Positions 42,800 to 53,700 of a stretch of 64,000 nt of DNA are shown here, one piece after another. The notes below the pieces were generated by a model, which saw nothing but the letters and a program-made list of their open reading frames with translations, was not told the origin of the DNA and did not search any database. The DNA comes from Bilabrum cf. latius (lineage: Eukaryota; Bigyra: Bicosoecida; Bigyra; Bicosoecida): contig OZ237737.1 in the NCBI GenBank assembly GCA_965178125.1, positions 310,001 to 374,000 of the forward strand, read 5' to 3'. Numbering within the stretch: position 1 is the first letter of the stretch; every line of letters begins with the position of its first letter. Made by a program: the position numbers and the translations under genes.

Positions 42800-45046
42800 T
42801 CACAAGCGAACTCCCCTGTACACGCCAAGCACGCCAGAGTGGCTCACAGTCGCACAGCAAAGCAGCTCCTCCTCGTCCTCTTCCTCGTCCTCTTCCTCTC
42901 TGCCCTTTGCAACGTCAACAACCGCCCCACTTGGCGCACTTTTTGCTCCCGCTTCCGACACCCGCGCCATCTCCAGCGCAGCCTCCATCTGCCTCCGCGA
43001 CGGCACCCCGAGCGACGTCCTCCCCACGGAGGCCCACGCCTAGCCCCCGACCGCTCGAAGGTCGAGGCCGGTCAGAATGGCCTCGCATTCGATGGGTCCG
43101 GTACTACCGCCGACTGCTTGTTCCCTGGGGAACACGCGCACCAAGCCGTCAGAGCATGCCACAGAAAGCGCACCAGCACCGGCACCAGCACCAGTACCAC
43201 CTCCAGCACCAGCGCCAGCACCAGCGCCAGCACCAGCGCCAGCACCAGCACCAGCACCAGCACCAGCACCAGTACCACCTCCAGCACCAGCGCCAGCACC
43301 AGCGCCAGCACCAGCGCCAGCACCAGCGCCAGCACATTCGCTTGCCTTGGCCCATTCGGCCCCAAAGGGATGCTCCAGCACGCGCAAGCTGCACGGCACT
43401 GCGTTCCGCAAGCGATCCGCACCCGCTGCCAGCGTGCCCTCTACAGCCGCACCGCCGCCCCACCCGCCCCCAACACCCCCAGAAGACTCCGCGCTCTCTT
43501 CGATAGCGAGGGCGGCAGATGGCACGCGCAAGTCCCAGTGAAACACCCTTTCGCTCTGGGCTGCACCCCACACGTCGAACTCGCTGTGCTCTCCCCGTCT
43601 GCTGCTGCTTCGGCTGCTGCTGCGGCTACCACCCCCTGCACCACCGACGCCATCTGGCGCCTTGCTGGCATGTCCCACCGCAACAAACGACTCCTGCATC
43701 GACTCTGTCGCCACTCCAGCGGGTGCATCGTCGGGCTCCTCGGGGCCTCCCGCTCCGCTTGCCGCCCCGCCAGCTCTTTTCCTACCTGCAGCAGCAAAAG
43801 CAGCAGAGGCCGGGGGGGGCGGTGCGAGCAATCTGCACGCTACTTTCGGCGCCCGCAGGTCGACGATTCCCACGTGACCTTCCCCCATCCACCTCCTGGG
43901 CACAGAGCTGCTCGTTGCCGCGCTCGTAGCAGCCGATGCTCGCAACTCCCTGCCGGTGCTTGCTCCCGACGATGAGGATGACGAGTATGACAAGGCAGCA
44001 GCCGCTCTGACTCGGCTGGATCGAAGCACCTCGGCGGCGCCCACTCCTGCGGGCGCAGACAATGCTGCCAGCTGGGCAGCCGGCTCAATCGTCACACCGC
44101 CCGACTCGCACCCGTACAAGACCACCGGAGCCCGAGCACTTGCTCCAGTGCTCGCTCCAAGCTGCTCGGCCGCTCGAACTGTGCCCCCGACGTGCCATGC
44201 GCCCACAGGTTTCGCGGTCGCAACCTCCCATGATCGGATCACGCAGTCCCGGCCGCCGCTGACCACCGTCCTCCCCTGGCCGAGGGGCACAGCGGTCAGC
44301 ACGCCGCCCGTGTGTCCCCTCAGGACGGCCCCGCAGTGCCCAGTGCTCGCCGACCAGATTCTGACGCTCATATCGCTGCTGGCACTAAGCACCGCGCCGC
44401 CATTCGCTATGAAGCGGGCGCTGTTGACGTCGAGCAAGTGCCCAGACATGACCACGGCGCCCTTCGGCAGCTTGGGGTCTGGCAGGCGGGGCTCTAGCAC
44501 AGCGCCAGTGCCGGCATCATCGCTAGTGGACCCATTTGGAAAGGACTCCTGGGTTACATTGCTTCCTCTTCCGGCTGCAGCCTGGATCGCCTGGCTTTGT
44601 GCTGTTGTCGGAGACGGTGGCGGCTCTGCATCTCTGGAAGCTCTCCCAAACGTTCTAGCCAAACCTCTGGGCAGCGTAACCAAAACTCCAGACTCCCCAC
44701 CAGCCACTACAGAGGCTGTTCGACCATCAACGTCGACACAGAGCAGTTTCTCAGCGCATAAACGTGTCCACGTCGCTGGACCGAACGCTGTGCTGGAAAG
44801 TGATCGACTAGTATTGATCTCATCGCCAGCACCAGTTGGTTTAAAGACCCACCGCGACTGTAATCGTCTCGATTGACGAGCCCGCCGGTCAATTCGTGTT
44901 GAAATCTCGCAAATTGCTTCAATCGTGCAGGTACTGTCACCAGTGCGATTCTCAATCGATGCCTCCGCGATACCATTCGCGTGCAAAGCATCCATTCGAA
45001 TGCTCGAATCAGATTTAATATCGTGCCAACCTCTTTGGATGTCCAT
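42800..45046 (-). CDS. PAAF1/Rpn14-like WD40 proteasome ATPase assembly factor
   Basis: 748 aa WD40-repeat protein. The best-conserved blades are 'MSGHLLDVNSARFIANGGAV', 'SDMSVRIWSASTGHCGAVLR' and 'GHTGGVLTAVPLGQGRTVVS' with 'GGRDCVIRSWE', the PAAF1 (proteasomal ATPase-associated factor) pattern. The family binds 19S ATPases and controls cap assembly. Later blades are spread out by Ala/Gly/Ser inserts, including a (Gly-Ala)n run of about 60 residues. One TAG at 43040-43042; the frame continues through an acidic stretch to TGA 42800-42802. Start ATG 45044-45046 also bounds a short divergent promoter with the coiled-coil gene. ECM29, another proteasome factor, lies 3.4 kb away on the same strand. 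Confidence 0.85.
43173..43335. repeat. Microsatellite-like repeat encoding (Gly-Ala)n in PAAF1
   Basis: Plus-strand 'agcaccagcgccagcaccag' units repeat over about 160 bases, with two larger copies of a block that each begin 'agtaccacctccagcacc'. On the coding strand this is an alternating Gly-Ala run broken by Gly-Gly-Thr. Confidence 0.9.
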
Positions 45047-45185
45047 TTTGCGGATTACCTCGCTAAATCCGCCCAGCTTGCTTCAGATTGCGCTTCTTGT
45101 CGATTTTCGAATTGGTTCCGCTATCCATGTGCGCGGCGCCGAGACGAAGTTGCCGTTGGAGCATGGTCAATCCATTCGTTGCATA
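45047..45185. promoter_or_regulatory. Divergent promoter region, PAAF1 / coiled-coil gene
   Basis: 139 bp between the start codons on opposite strands. No specific element recognised. Confidence 0.4.
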
Positions 45186-47687
45186 ATGAGCGCTACCTTA
45201 GATAGACGAATCCATGACATTTTTGATGCTGAACGGTAGCAGCTACTTGATGATTTAGCCGCTGCAGAGGACAGGTTAGAGTCAAAAGAGTCTGAGAAGT
45301 AGAGAATGGAGCGAAAGCTCGTTGCAGCAAACTCTAGGCTAAAAGCGGAGCTGTAGTCGATTCAGAAAGAATTTGAGCAGTAGCGAGAGGCTAACTGCAA
45401 AGCTGTAGTTGGAATGTCTCGCTTCAGGGAGAAGTCTGATGCGGCTGAGGAGGAGGTTGTGCACCTGCGTGCCAGGTTGGAAGATTCGGAAGGCCGCTAC
45501 CGGAACGAGAGGCGACTGCGGGCGGCCGCGGAGAAGTCTTGGTCGGAAAAATATACGTAGTTACAGGCAGAGACCCTGCGCGTCCGCAGGCTAGCGGACG
45601 AGCGGCTGGGCTTGATCGACGTTAAGCAGAGGGAGTGGTCGCAAGATCGAAGCAAGCTGCAAGCCCAGCTCGATGCCCTCCGCCTCGAGATAGGCAGAGA
45701 GGCCGGCTTGCTTGCAGGGGATCCCTCACACCGGCATCAAGGAGGCGCACAGGTCAGACAGACCAGCAAGCAAGGGGGTAGTGCCAGTGGTGTCAGTGCC
45801 AGTCGGGGCAAACAGGAGCACGACTCGGAGCAGCTGCACGGCGAGGGTGGCGTCGAGTCGGAGGACGACGAGCTCGTGGCAGATGCTGCACTGAGGCGAG
45901 CGGAGCGGGAGGGGGGGCACAGCGGACAGGAAAGTGCCCCTGGGAGCGTCACGGTGGGGCGGTGGGAGGGGAGCCGGGCGGGCGATGAGTCAGTCGGCGC
46001 GATGGGCGATGCCTGGGCACACCGCGACGGAAGTGACAATGCGGGACATAATGGTGGGTTTACCCATGCCGCCGTGAGACGGAGGCAGGGGCGCCTCATT
46101 CGGGAGCTGAGACAGCGCTGCAGGCAGCTGCGCGCTGAGGTGCATAGGGAACAGATGGACGCGGAGCAGGCCACGGAAGACGCAAGAAAGGAGCATCAGC
46201 GCGCCCTTGATGACCTCAAGAGCAACCAGGCAGCGCAGCTTCGAGCCCACCAAGAGGCGCTCTAGCAGCTGAACGAGCGACTGAAGGAGAAAGCGGCACA
46301 GGCGCGACAGCTGTCCAGCAACCTCAAGACAGCCGAGAGGGAGCGGGCGACTCTAGGGGAACAGCTGGGCAAATCCAGGGCGGAGTGCGCGACAGTGCAG
46401 CAGACGGTGCACGAGCTCCGAAGGGAATTGGAAAGGCTGGTGCACGCGGGCGCTTCGGAGATTTAGCAGCGGGTGGAGGCTGCCAGCCAGAGCGCGGCGC
46501 GAGTGGTCCAGCAGCATTAGACGGACCTGAGGGACTGCAGGAGCGAGCTTGCCCAGGCAAGGAGCCGGGGGGCGACACTCGAGACGGAGCTCGACGAGGC
46601 GCGGGGGTCGATCGCAGGGCTACGGGCCCGGCTGGAGGCTGCTCGGGGCGATGCTGCCAGCGCGCGAGCCGAGGCAGCGGAAGCGAGGACTCGCCTGGAG
46701 ATGCTAGAGAGCAGGAGGCAGGAATAGCTGCGTGACGGTGGGATCGAGGGTGGCACAGGACAGGAAAAAATAGGTAATGGTGAATCGATGGCCCGTGGGA
46801 TCATCGGCCGGCTGCACGCGGACAACGCCAGGCTGCTGCAGCGCGAGGCAGACCTGATCGAGAGGTGCAGGGCGCTGGAGGCGCAGCACGAGGCCGGCGA
46901 GGCGCAGTGCAATCGGCTGAGAGGAGAGATCCAGAAGCTGCTGCAGGCGCTGGAGGACGGGCGCGAGCGGCAAGGTGGCCTCAAGGGGCTCATTCGGGAC
47001 CTGCAGCAGGACCGGCTGCGGCTTCGGGCTGAGATGAAGCGAATGCAGGGCGTGCTTGCGGTGGAGGATGGCTAGGGCAAGGGCAGGGTGCCATCCCATC
47101 CGGATGGATCATTGCTTGTGTCTTCTACGGGGCCTGTAGAAGAGAGCAAGGGTGAGTCTGGCGTTGGATTCGCATTCGGAGGGTACTTGCCGGTGGGTCC
47201 CTCTGTCGCAGCGCAAGCCGTGCGGGGGCTGGTGGCCCCTGCATCATCCCTGCAGTCCACGCCGGATGGTGGGAGGACAGAGAAGGGCAAATATGGTGGT
47301 CGGGGCCAGCTGATGTACCAACCGACGGCAGTCGGTGGCACAAATGCGCAAGCCGTCGCGGACGCTGGTTCTAGGCGGGACCGGGGCTACGTGCACGGTG
47401 CTCGGGATGTCGTTGGTGACGAGACGCAGGACCCGGCGGATCACAGGGCGCTGTAGCAGGCGGGTGTGTCTGGGTTGGGAAGTCATGGTCGGGGTCTGAT
47501 GGATCCCGGTGAAGGGAGTAGTGGTGAGTGGGCTGACAGGCAGACGGACGTGTGGGAATCGAGTGGTGGCGGTGGCAAGGCGCCGGAGAAGTGGTCGGGT
47601 CTGAGCACGGCAGAGTTTCGTTAGGATGTGCTCATGTCTCGCCAGTACTCGCCGGGAGGAGGCCGGTTGGTCCAGCGACGGACATGA
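45186..47687 (+). CDS. Long coiled-coil protein, family not recognised
   Basis: 833 aa. From ATG 45186 to about 47075 the protein is almost continuous heptad coiled coil rich in Glu, Arg, Gln, Ala and Leu (for example 'EDRLESKES', 'RLRAAAEKSW', 'RLEMLESRRQE'), broken by a Gly/Ser/Asp-rich stretch near residues 175-280. The C-terminal 200 residues are Gly/Ser/Asp-rich and look disordered. Such proteins are often centrosomal or flagellar scaffolds, but I see no diagnostic motif. About twelve TAGs are in frame, many next to CAG (TAG-CAG or CAG-TAG), as expected for Gln in coiled coils. Stop TGA 47685-47687. No intron needed. Confidence 0.8.
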
Positions 47688-47914
47688 CTGTTGGGCAAGG
47701 CAATGCACACGGATTGCAGCTGGTCTTTGGAGTGGTCGAATTGGGAAAGACTCTGAGAACGGGCTGGTACTCGAAAGGTGTGAGGGGTGAGGAGAGAGAT
47801 GTAGAAGATTTCATACGGGCCCGGAATTTAAGCGACCATACAGGATTGATTTCGAGCGTACGTGTATCTAGTCTAGGCGCTGCCGTGAGAACGATGCCCA
47901 AGGCCAGCTCGCAA

Positions 47915-50221
47915 TCACTCCAGCTTACCTCCAACGGTGGCGCTCGCTGAGCCTGGTGCCGCTTCATGATTGCCTGGCTCTACACCAGCGCATACCGCCG
48001 CATTAGCCCCCGCACTACCGACACTATCTTCCTCCATACGCACAGTCACCTGCGGCCTGCCGAAGTCCACCCCGGAGTGTGTCTCTCTGGCCAGTGGGTC
48101 GTAGCCCTTGGGGGGTGGTCCGTGCCTGCGGATGAATGGGCTGGCCTCGCCGCACAGATGCAGGTAGGCACACCCGCGGCACTTCCACTCCTGCTGCTCG
48201 CTGGGCCCTCGGGGCTGTGTCTCGCCAGCTAGCAGCCTAGCGATCCTCCTGCCCATCGCGAGCACCTTGCCGGGCACTGACCTCCATTCATGTGTCCCAA
48301 TGGCCTTGCCGGTCCCCTGATGCTCGTACTGCAGTTCACAGGTCCTGCTCAGGGGAGGAAGGCGCCCATATGCATGGAATGCGGCGCGAAGCAGCAGGCG
48401 CAGAGTCCAGACCATTTCGGCAGTGCTAACTGCATCAGGACCACTATCGACAGCACTTGCGCTGCTGCTGCTGCTGCTGCTGCTGCTGACCACTGCAGAT
48501 GAATCAGAATCGTTTGATTCGCCGGCTCCACGTGATACTGGTACGGGCTCCTCGTGATCGTCAGAGTCGTCAGTATCGCCGAGCAAGTCGACCACATCAC
48601 GCCCGGTGGTACTTGGCAGTACCGGTGGTGGCTATACTGCGCCGTGGGCGGCCAACTGGTGATGAAAGTCTGTCGCAGGCCCAGTAGTGCCCACCACGGA
48701 CCGTTCTACCTGCTCGCTAAACGGTGCATCCAAGTCTGCCCCTTGCTGCTCCAGCAGCGACTCGATTGCGGCCAGGAACTCCTCCATGCTGTCGTAGGCA
48801 CTCGACAATCCTATACACGGGTTCCGCAGGCGCATTCCGTGTTTGCTGCTACCATCATGTGAGGCAGCTATGCTACTGGATGATGCATCTATCGATGCCT
48901 TTGCTTGTGCATCGCTGCCAGCACCAGACCGTGAATGTCCTTGAGAGCTAGAGGTGCAGACCTGCACCAAGCTGGGCTGTTTCAAAGACCGCCCTGGTGC
49001 TGGCGCTTCCCTCCCCCCGGCATGCGGTTTACCTATTGGTGTAGCGCGATCCACCCGTCGTTTTGCTTTTGGTGATTCACCGTCGCAAGGTTCCTCGCAT
49101 GAAGCAACCTCTCCTGGTCGCCAAGTCAACCCTTCCAAAGCCTATTGCCCTGCTGCTTCGTGATGGGTCTGCTTCTATTCGGGGATTGACGATTCGCTTG
49201 ATGAGCCGTCCCTAGATCGCTTGCTGCCTGGCAATGCGATCGAAGCTGTTCTTGCTTTGCTATAAGGGGCACTTGCATGGACGGAGCTTGCTCGCAGCTG
49301 CTGCTACTAGCTGGAGCGAAAGCCAGCACGGCGATGCTCGGTTGCGCGGCCTGCTGCGAGCTGCCGCGCGCCGTCTAGAAGCATACGGTACGTGTCTACC
49401 TACAGCATGCTGGTACGCTTTTGCGCATCTGAAGGCATCGATGCTCTCTGCCTGGTCTTGTTGTCCCGCACCAGGCACTCTTGCGGTCCCCCGTAGCTGA
49501 GCTCGCTCGACGACCGAGCAGCCAGCGGACCGGACGCGTGTCCGGCAGGGTGTCGTCGCAGAAGCAATTCGTCTGCGATCCCAAACAAAAGCAGTTTGGT
49601 GTGATGCACCCGGCTCTTGATGGTCTTCGGAGAATCTGCTGGAGCACTTGCTGAAGGCCGCGACAATCCGGTTGCACCAGCAGCCATCGAAGCCGTCTCC
49701 GATGATGCGCTGGCGCTTCTTCTCGGCACAGGGTCCTCCTGGCTGTTTGATAACGGCAAATCCAGCACTCCAAACACAGGAATCTCTCTGGTCCTTCCTT
49801 GGCTGAGCTCTCCAATGCAGAATATGGTGTTGACGAGATGAAGCGCCCAGCGGTCGGCTTCTGTATGGGTCTCAATAGGAAGAACTTCGTGTACCTGTTT
49901 TTCAAGTTCGTCGTGTCTAATACTCCCAGCGACCATAGCCGCAGACCGTGGCGGTTTGCCTATTTGAATGTTGTAGATAGTCTCTCTTTCACACCATGCA
50001 AAGGACGCAAAGCGAGTGATGGAAAGCTGCGGTCTAGCAAACTGTACATGCACTTTGCTGCCATTTAGGCCGGAGTATCGTCTCCACATCTTTTTATGCC
50101 AGTCTATTGCCACGACTAGCGATCCAACTGCCGCATCGTCAATGTCCTCAATATCGTCAATACTGGCCGATTCTTGCGGAGTGCAATCGCGCGACAGGAT
50201 TCCAATTGATGCCTGGAGCAT
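47915..50221 (-). CDS. EXO5-like RecB-family exonuclease with [4Fe-4S] cluster
   Basis: 768 aa, about twice human EXO5 (373 aa). EXO5 is a single-strand DNA exonuclease with a RecB-type fold used in DNA repair or mitochondrial DNA maintenance. Landmarks: 'LSITRFASFAWCERETIY' (first cluster Cys), 'IRHDELEKQVHEVLPIETHT', 'RWALHLVNTIFCIGEL', 'EIPVFGVLDL' (catalytic Asp), R-D-N-K-T-R-Q (catalytic D-x-K), then M-L-[TAG]-V-D-T-Y, which gives the family QhxxY motif only if TAG is Gln. 'EWKCRGCAYLHLC' supplies the last three cluster Cys. About 300 residues of Ser/Gln-rich sequence sit between QhxxY and the C-terminal domain. TAGs at 49400, a tandem pair near 49307, two near 49150-49185, and 48632; stop TGA 47915-47917. 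Start ATG 50219-50221 follows an in-frame TGA at 50240. Confidence 0.9.
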
Positions 50222-50760
50222 ATGGTGATAAACAGCGCGTCAATGCTCTAGTACACATCGCGTAGTGGCCGCGCCAAGCCCCTACGGATTATGGCCAATG
50301 GTGACGAGTGATGTAGTGGTTGGGTGAGGGTGGTCAGGTCAGGGCAGGGTGGGGCATTGTGCAGGGCTTTTTGGCATTGAAAAGATGCTGACTGGTATGT
50401 AGCAGCTCGCTAGGGGTGCCAATAGAACTAGTGGGGCGCACTACCCCCGTCCTGCGTATCGAAAGGCGATAATCTGCGACCACCGCCGGCGTGGTTGCCA
50501 AGGCAGGCAAGCGACCACCGCCAGCCACAGGCAAGCCCGTGCTTTGCTGGACAGCCAGTGGGATCACCAACACAGCTACGAGTACTAGGTGCATCACTTA
50601 CTCTGCCAACGCGGTTCACACCTCAAAATCAAGTTGCTTCGCCATGATACTGCGACTTTACAGGGCTCGGTCGGCTGCGACGGCAGCAAGCATGAAAGAT
50701 GAATGCAGAAAATGGCGCAACGGATGCTGCTCGTTGAAATCCACTCTGGTGAGATCCAAT
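50222..50760. other. Region between EXO5 and the giant EF-hand/RCC1 gene
   Basis: 539 bp between divergent genes. The plus frame of the giant gene is open back to about 50491, with in-frame ATGs at 50647 and 50692, so its true start or an upstream exon may lie here. No other gene seen. Confidence 0.45.
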
Positions 50761-53700
50761 ATGGATGGTGAAGTTCCAAAATAGCGAAGAACGGGTCATT
50801 TGCCCGATGAGCTTGCCTCCAAGCTATCTCACTCCGGAACTTTATCGAAGTAGGGTGCCATTGATGCCTATCTTAGCTCCAGGTCACCCGCCGAAGTATT
50901 CAACGAGTTTGATACCGATGGAGATGGTGTTTTAGATATGGGCGAGTTCGTCCACCTGTTAGACAGCGTTGGAATCCATCTTCCAGAGGCGCAGGCAGTC
51001 GCTTTGTTTCGTCGAATCGACCTCGACGACGATGGATTCTTGTCCCAAGATGAGTGGGCCGTTGCCTTTTACAGCCTTGGAATCAAAGAGGGTGCGCCTT
51101 CAGGAACAGGAATGTTCAATGCAGCAGCTGTCTTAACTCCTTTGGATGCATTTCAGATGTTTGACAGCTCTTAGCGCGGAGCACTGGACGAGGTGGAGCT
51201 TTCGCTCGTGCTCGAGTTTCTCGGCGTTCAAATCGATGAAGACAAGCTTGACCGGGTTTTTGCGTCTGCAGATGCAGACAAATCAGGCTTGCTCGAGTAC
51301 GAAGAGTTCCGAAACGTTTGGCTGCAGATGGTGGACGCCAAGGAGGAGCTGGCGAAGCGTGGCGAGGTAGTGAACGGCTGGGTGCCAAGCAGGACGCTCG
51401 TGCAACGGCTGGAAGAGAAGGTGTTGGCAGAAGAACGACGAAGAGAATAGTCGCTTGCAGAGGCAAGGGCGTGGTAGGAGCGGCAGCGGAGGCAGAAGCA
51501 GCGACTGGCTGACGCAGCGAAGGCGCGGGCGCTTGCAGAGCAGGAAGTCGCGCTGGCGCTGGACGCCGCTGGGAGCGTGTTCATGTTCGGACCGGGGCCC
51601 GCGGGCGAGTTCTTTCGAGCCACGCAGCCCATCACCGGGGAACAAGATGGCCTGGTGCAGTCGGAGGAGCCCGGAGATCTCGCCATGCACCTGTGGCTCG
51701 ACCGCACCGGGCAGGGCAGGATAGCGAAGAAGCTGCGCTCGATGGAGGAGGCCAGGCACTTTTAGAAAGCCAGGGACGAGTTTCAAGCGGACGTGCTCGA
51801 CGTTGACGAGGAGCTGGACGAGGACAGGCTGTCAGAGGAGAGGCAGGCGCTCAAACAGGCGGCCATTGCGATGGACAACCAGAAGAAAGGGGCCCAGTGG
51901 AAGAGAGGAACAAAGGGGACAGGCGGCATGGAGGGGGAAGAAACGAGCGCGGCGGAAGATGCCGCCAAGAAGGATGCGGAGCAGAAGGCTAAGGAAGCCG
52001 GCGCGGCGGCAGAGCTTGACACGGACTCCGGTTCTGACTCGGAGGACGAGGGCGACAGCAAGGCCGGAGACGATGGCGACACCGACGAGTCGCTCGATGA
52101 GACAGACAGCGATGCGACCGCCAGCACTGATGAGGAAGACAGCGAGGATGAAGAGGACGAGGACGATGAGGATGATCCGGACGCTGTCGGGGAGGAGGGC
52201 CCCTCCAGGGTGCAGCTCGCCACGGCGCTGCGGGACTATGGCACGCCTAGAGAGGGCTTGGGCGCAAGGGTGGGCGGGTTCAGGAAGCTCAACGCTTTCA
52301 TCGAGTCCAAGAAGAAGACGGCCGCCGCTAGGAAGTTGATGCGAGAAACCCTCTTCCGGCAGAAGGTTCGCCGTGCCCTCGCGGAAACGTCCCCGTACCT
52401 CCGGAGGGACAGCCGTGACATGATGGACTGCGTGGTAGCGGCGAACACGGCCCACTTCTGGGGAATGCAGGTCACCAAGGCGTCAGTTGGCACGGGCGTT
52501 GCAGCAGCGTGCACCGCGCTTGGACAGCTGTACGTGTGGGGAGGCCGACAGGACGACAGGGAAGCGCAGAGACACGCGGCGAACGAGACGCTGGCCGCTT
52601 CTCAGGCTCTCCTCGCTCTGCGTCGAGAGGCCGCGTTGCGCGACATCGTGGCCGGGGCGGGCACTCCAGGATCGGCAACTGCCACTGCACTGGCGGTGCA
52701 GCGGCAGCTGCCTCAGTTTGTGCTGAACGAGCGGGCTCGCGGTGGGAAGCAAGTGCGTACCGTCGCCGAGTACGTGGCCTCACCGAGTGCTGCCGCGCTC
52801 ATGCACCGCCTGCAGAGAGCGGAAGGCATGCACATGACAGGAATGGGTGTGGGGGGCACAGACAGGCGCATCCGGTTTGCCAGGATGTGGCGAGCTGACC
52901 AGGATCCCGACGATCCTGATCGCAGGATGGGGCTCGAGGCTGCAGGCAGGGAGGGGTGGGGGGCAGCCAAGCCGCACGCTTTCGACCGCAGCGGCAAGGC
53001 AAAGAGCTGGCAGCAGATGAGGCAGCAATAGGACGGGACTCAGTTCTACAAGCTAGGCATGCCCACAGACGCCGCAACGGCCATGCGGAGCCTGCCGCCC
53101 CTTCCCGGTGCCCCAGCAATGCTGACCATGGCCCCAGATCCGTCGATGGGCATGAGGGCCAGGAGGGACGAGGAGGGCATGGCATCTATCCTGTTTAAGG
53201 TGGACGGGGGGATGGACACTGTATACGCGGGGGGCGCCTCGGAGGCAGGACGGGAAGGGGATGGCAGTGTTGGGAGCCGTCGGTCCAGCGCAGGCAGGGC
53301 CAGCGATGCAGCTTCTGGGACGGCCAGCGCCGCCGCTGGATCCAGCAGGAAAGTAATTGCGGGCGGGCCTGCCTCGGGAGCAGGAACGAGCGTGCTGGCT
53401 GCAGGCGATGACTAGGGCGAGGGGGACCCGGATCCAGTCGGTGATGCTGGTGAAAGCAAAGCCACTGACTCGGGCAAGGAATAGCAAACAGAGGCAAAAA
53501 GCACCGCGGTGAAGCCTCTCCCCGCCATATCGAGGCTCCAGTCGGGCCAACCAAGCAAGGAGAGCATTACCTCCCCGGGACCACCCAGCGAAATGGAGCA
53601 GCCGCTCCTATCACCACGCAGCACGTCGATGCTCGGTGCTCGGTCCAACCCACCCTACTCGGGCCCGCCAGCCGGCAAGCGTCCTCTGGAACAGAGGCGG

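Noticed and set aside
50491-50760. Upstream ATGs (50647, 50692) as start of the giant EF-hand/RCC1 protein
   Set aside because: The frame is open but the extra residues look non-conserved; kept as an alternative only, with ATG 50761 as a conservative start.
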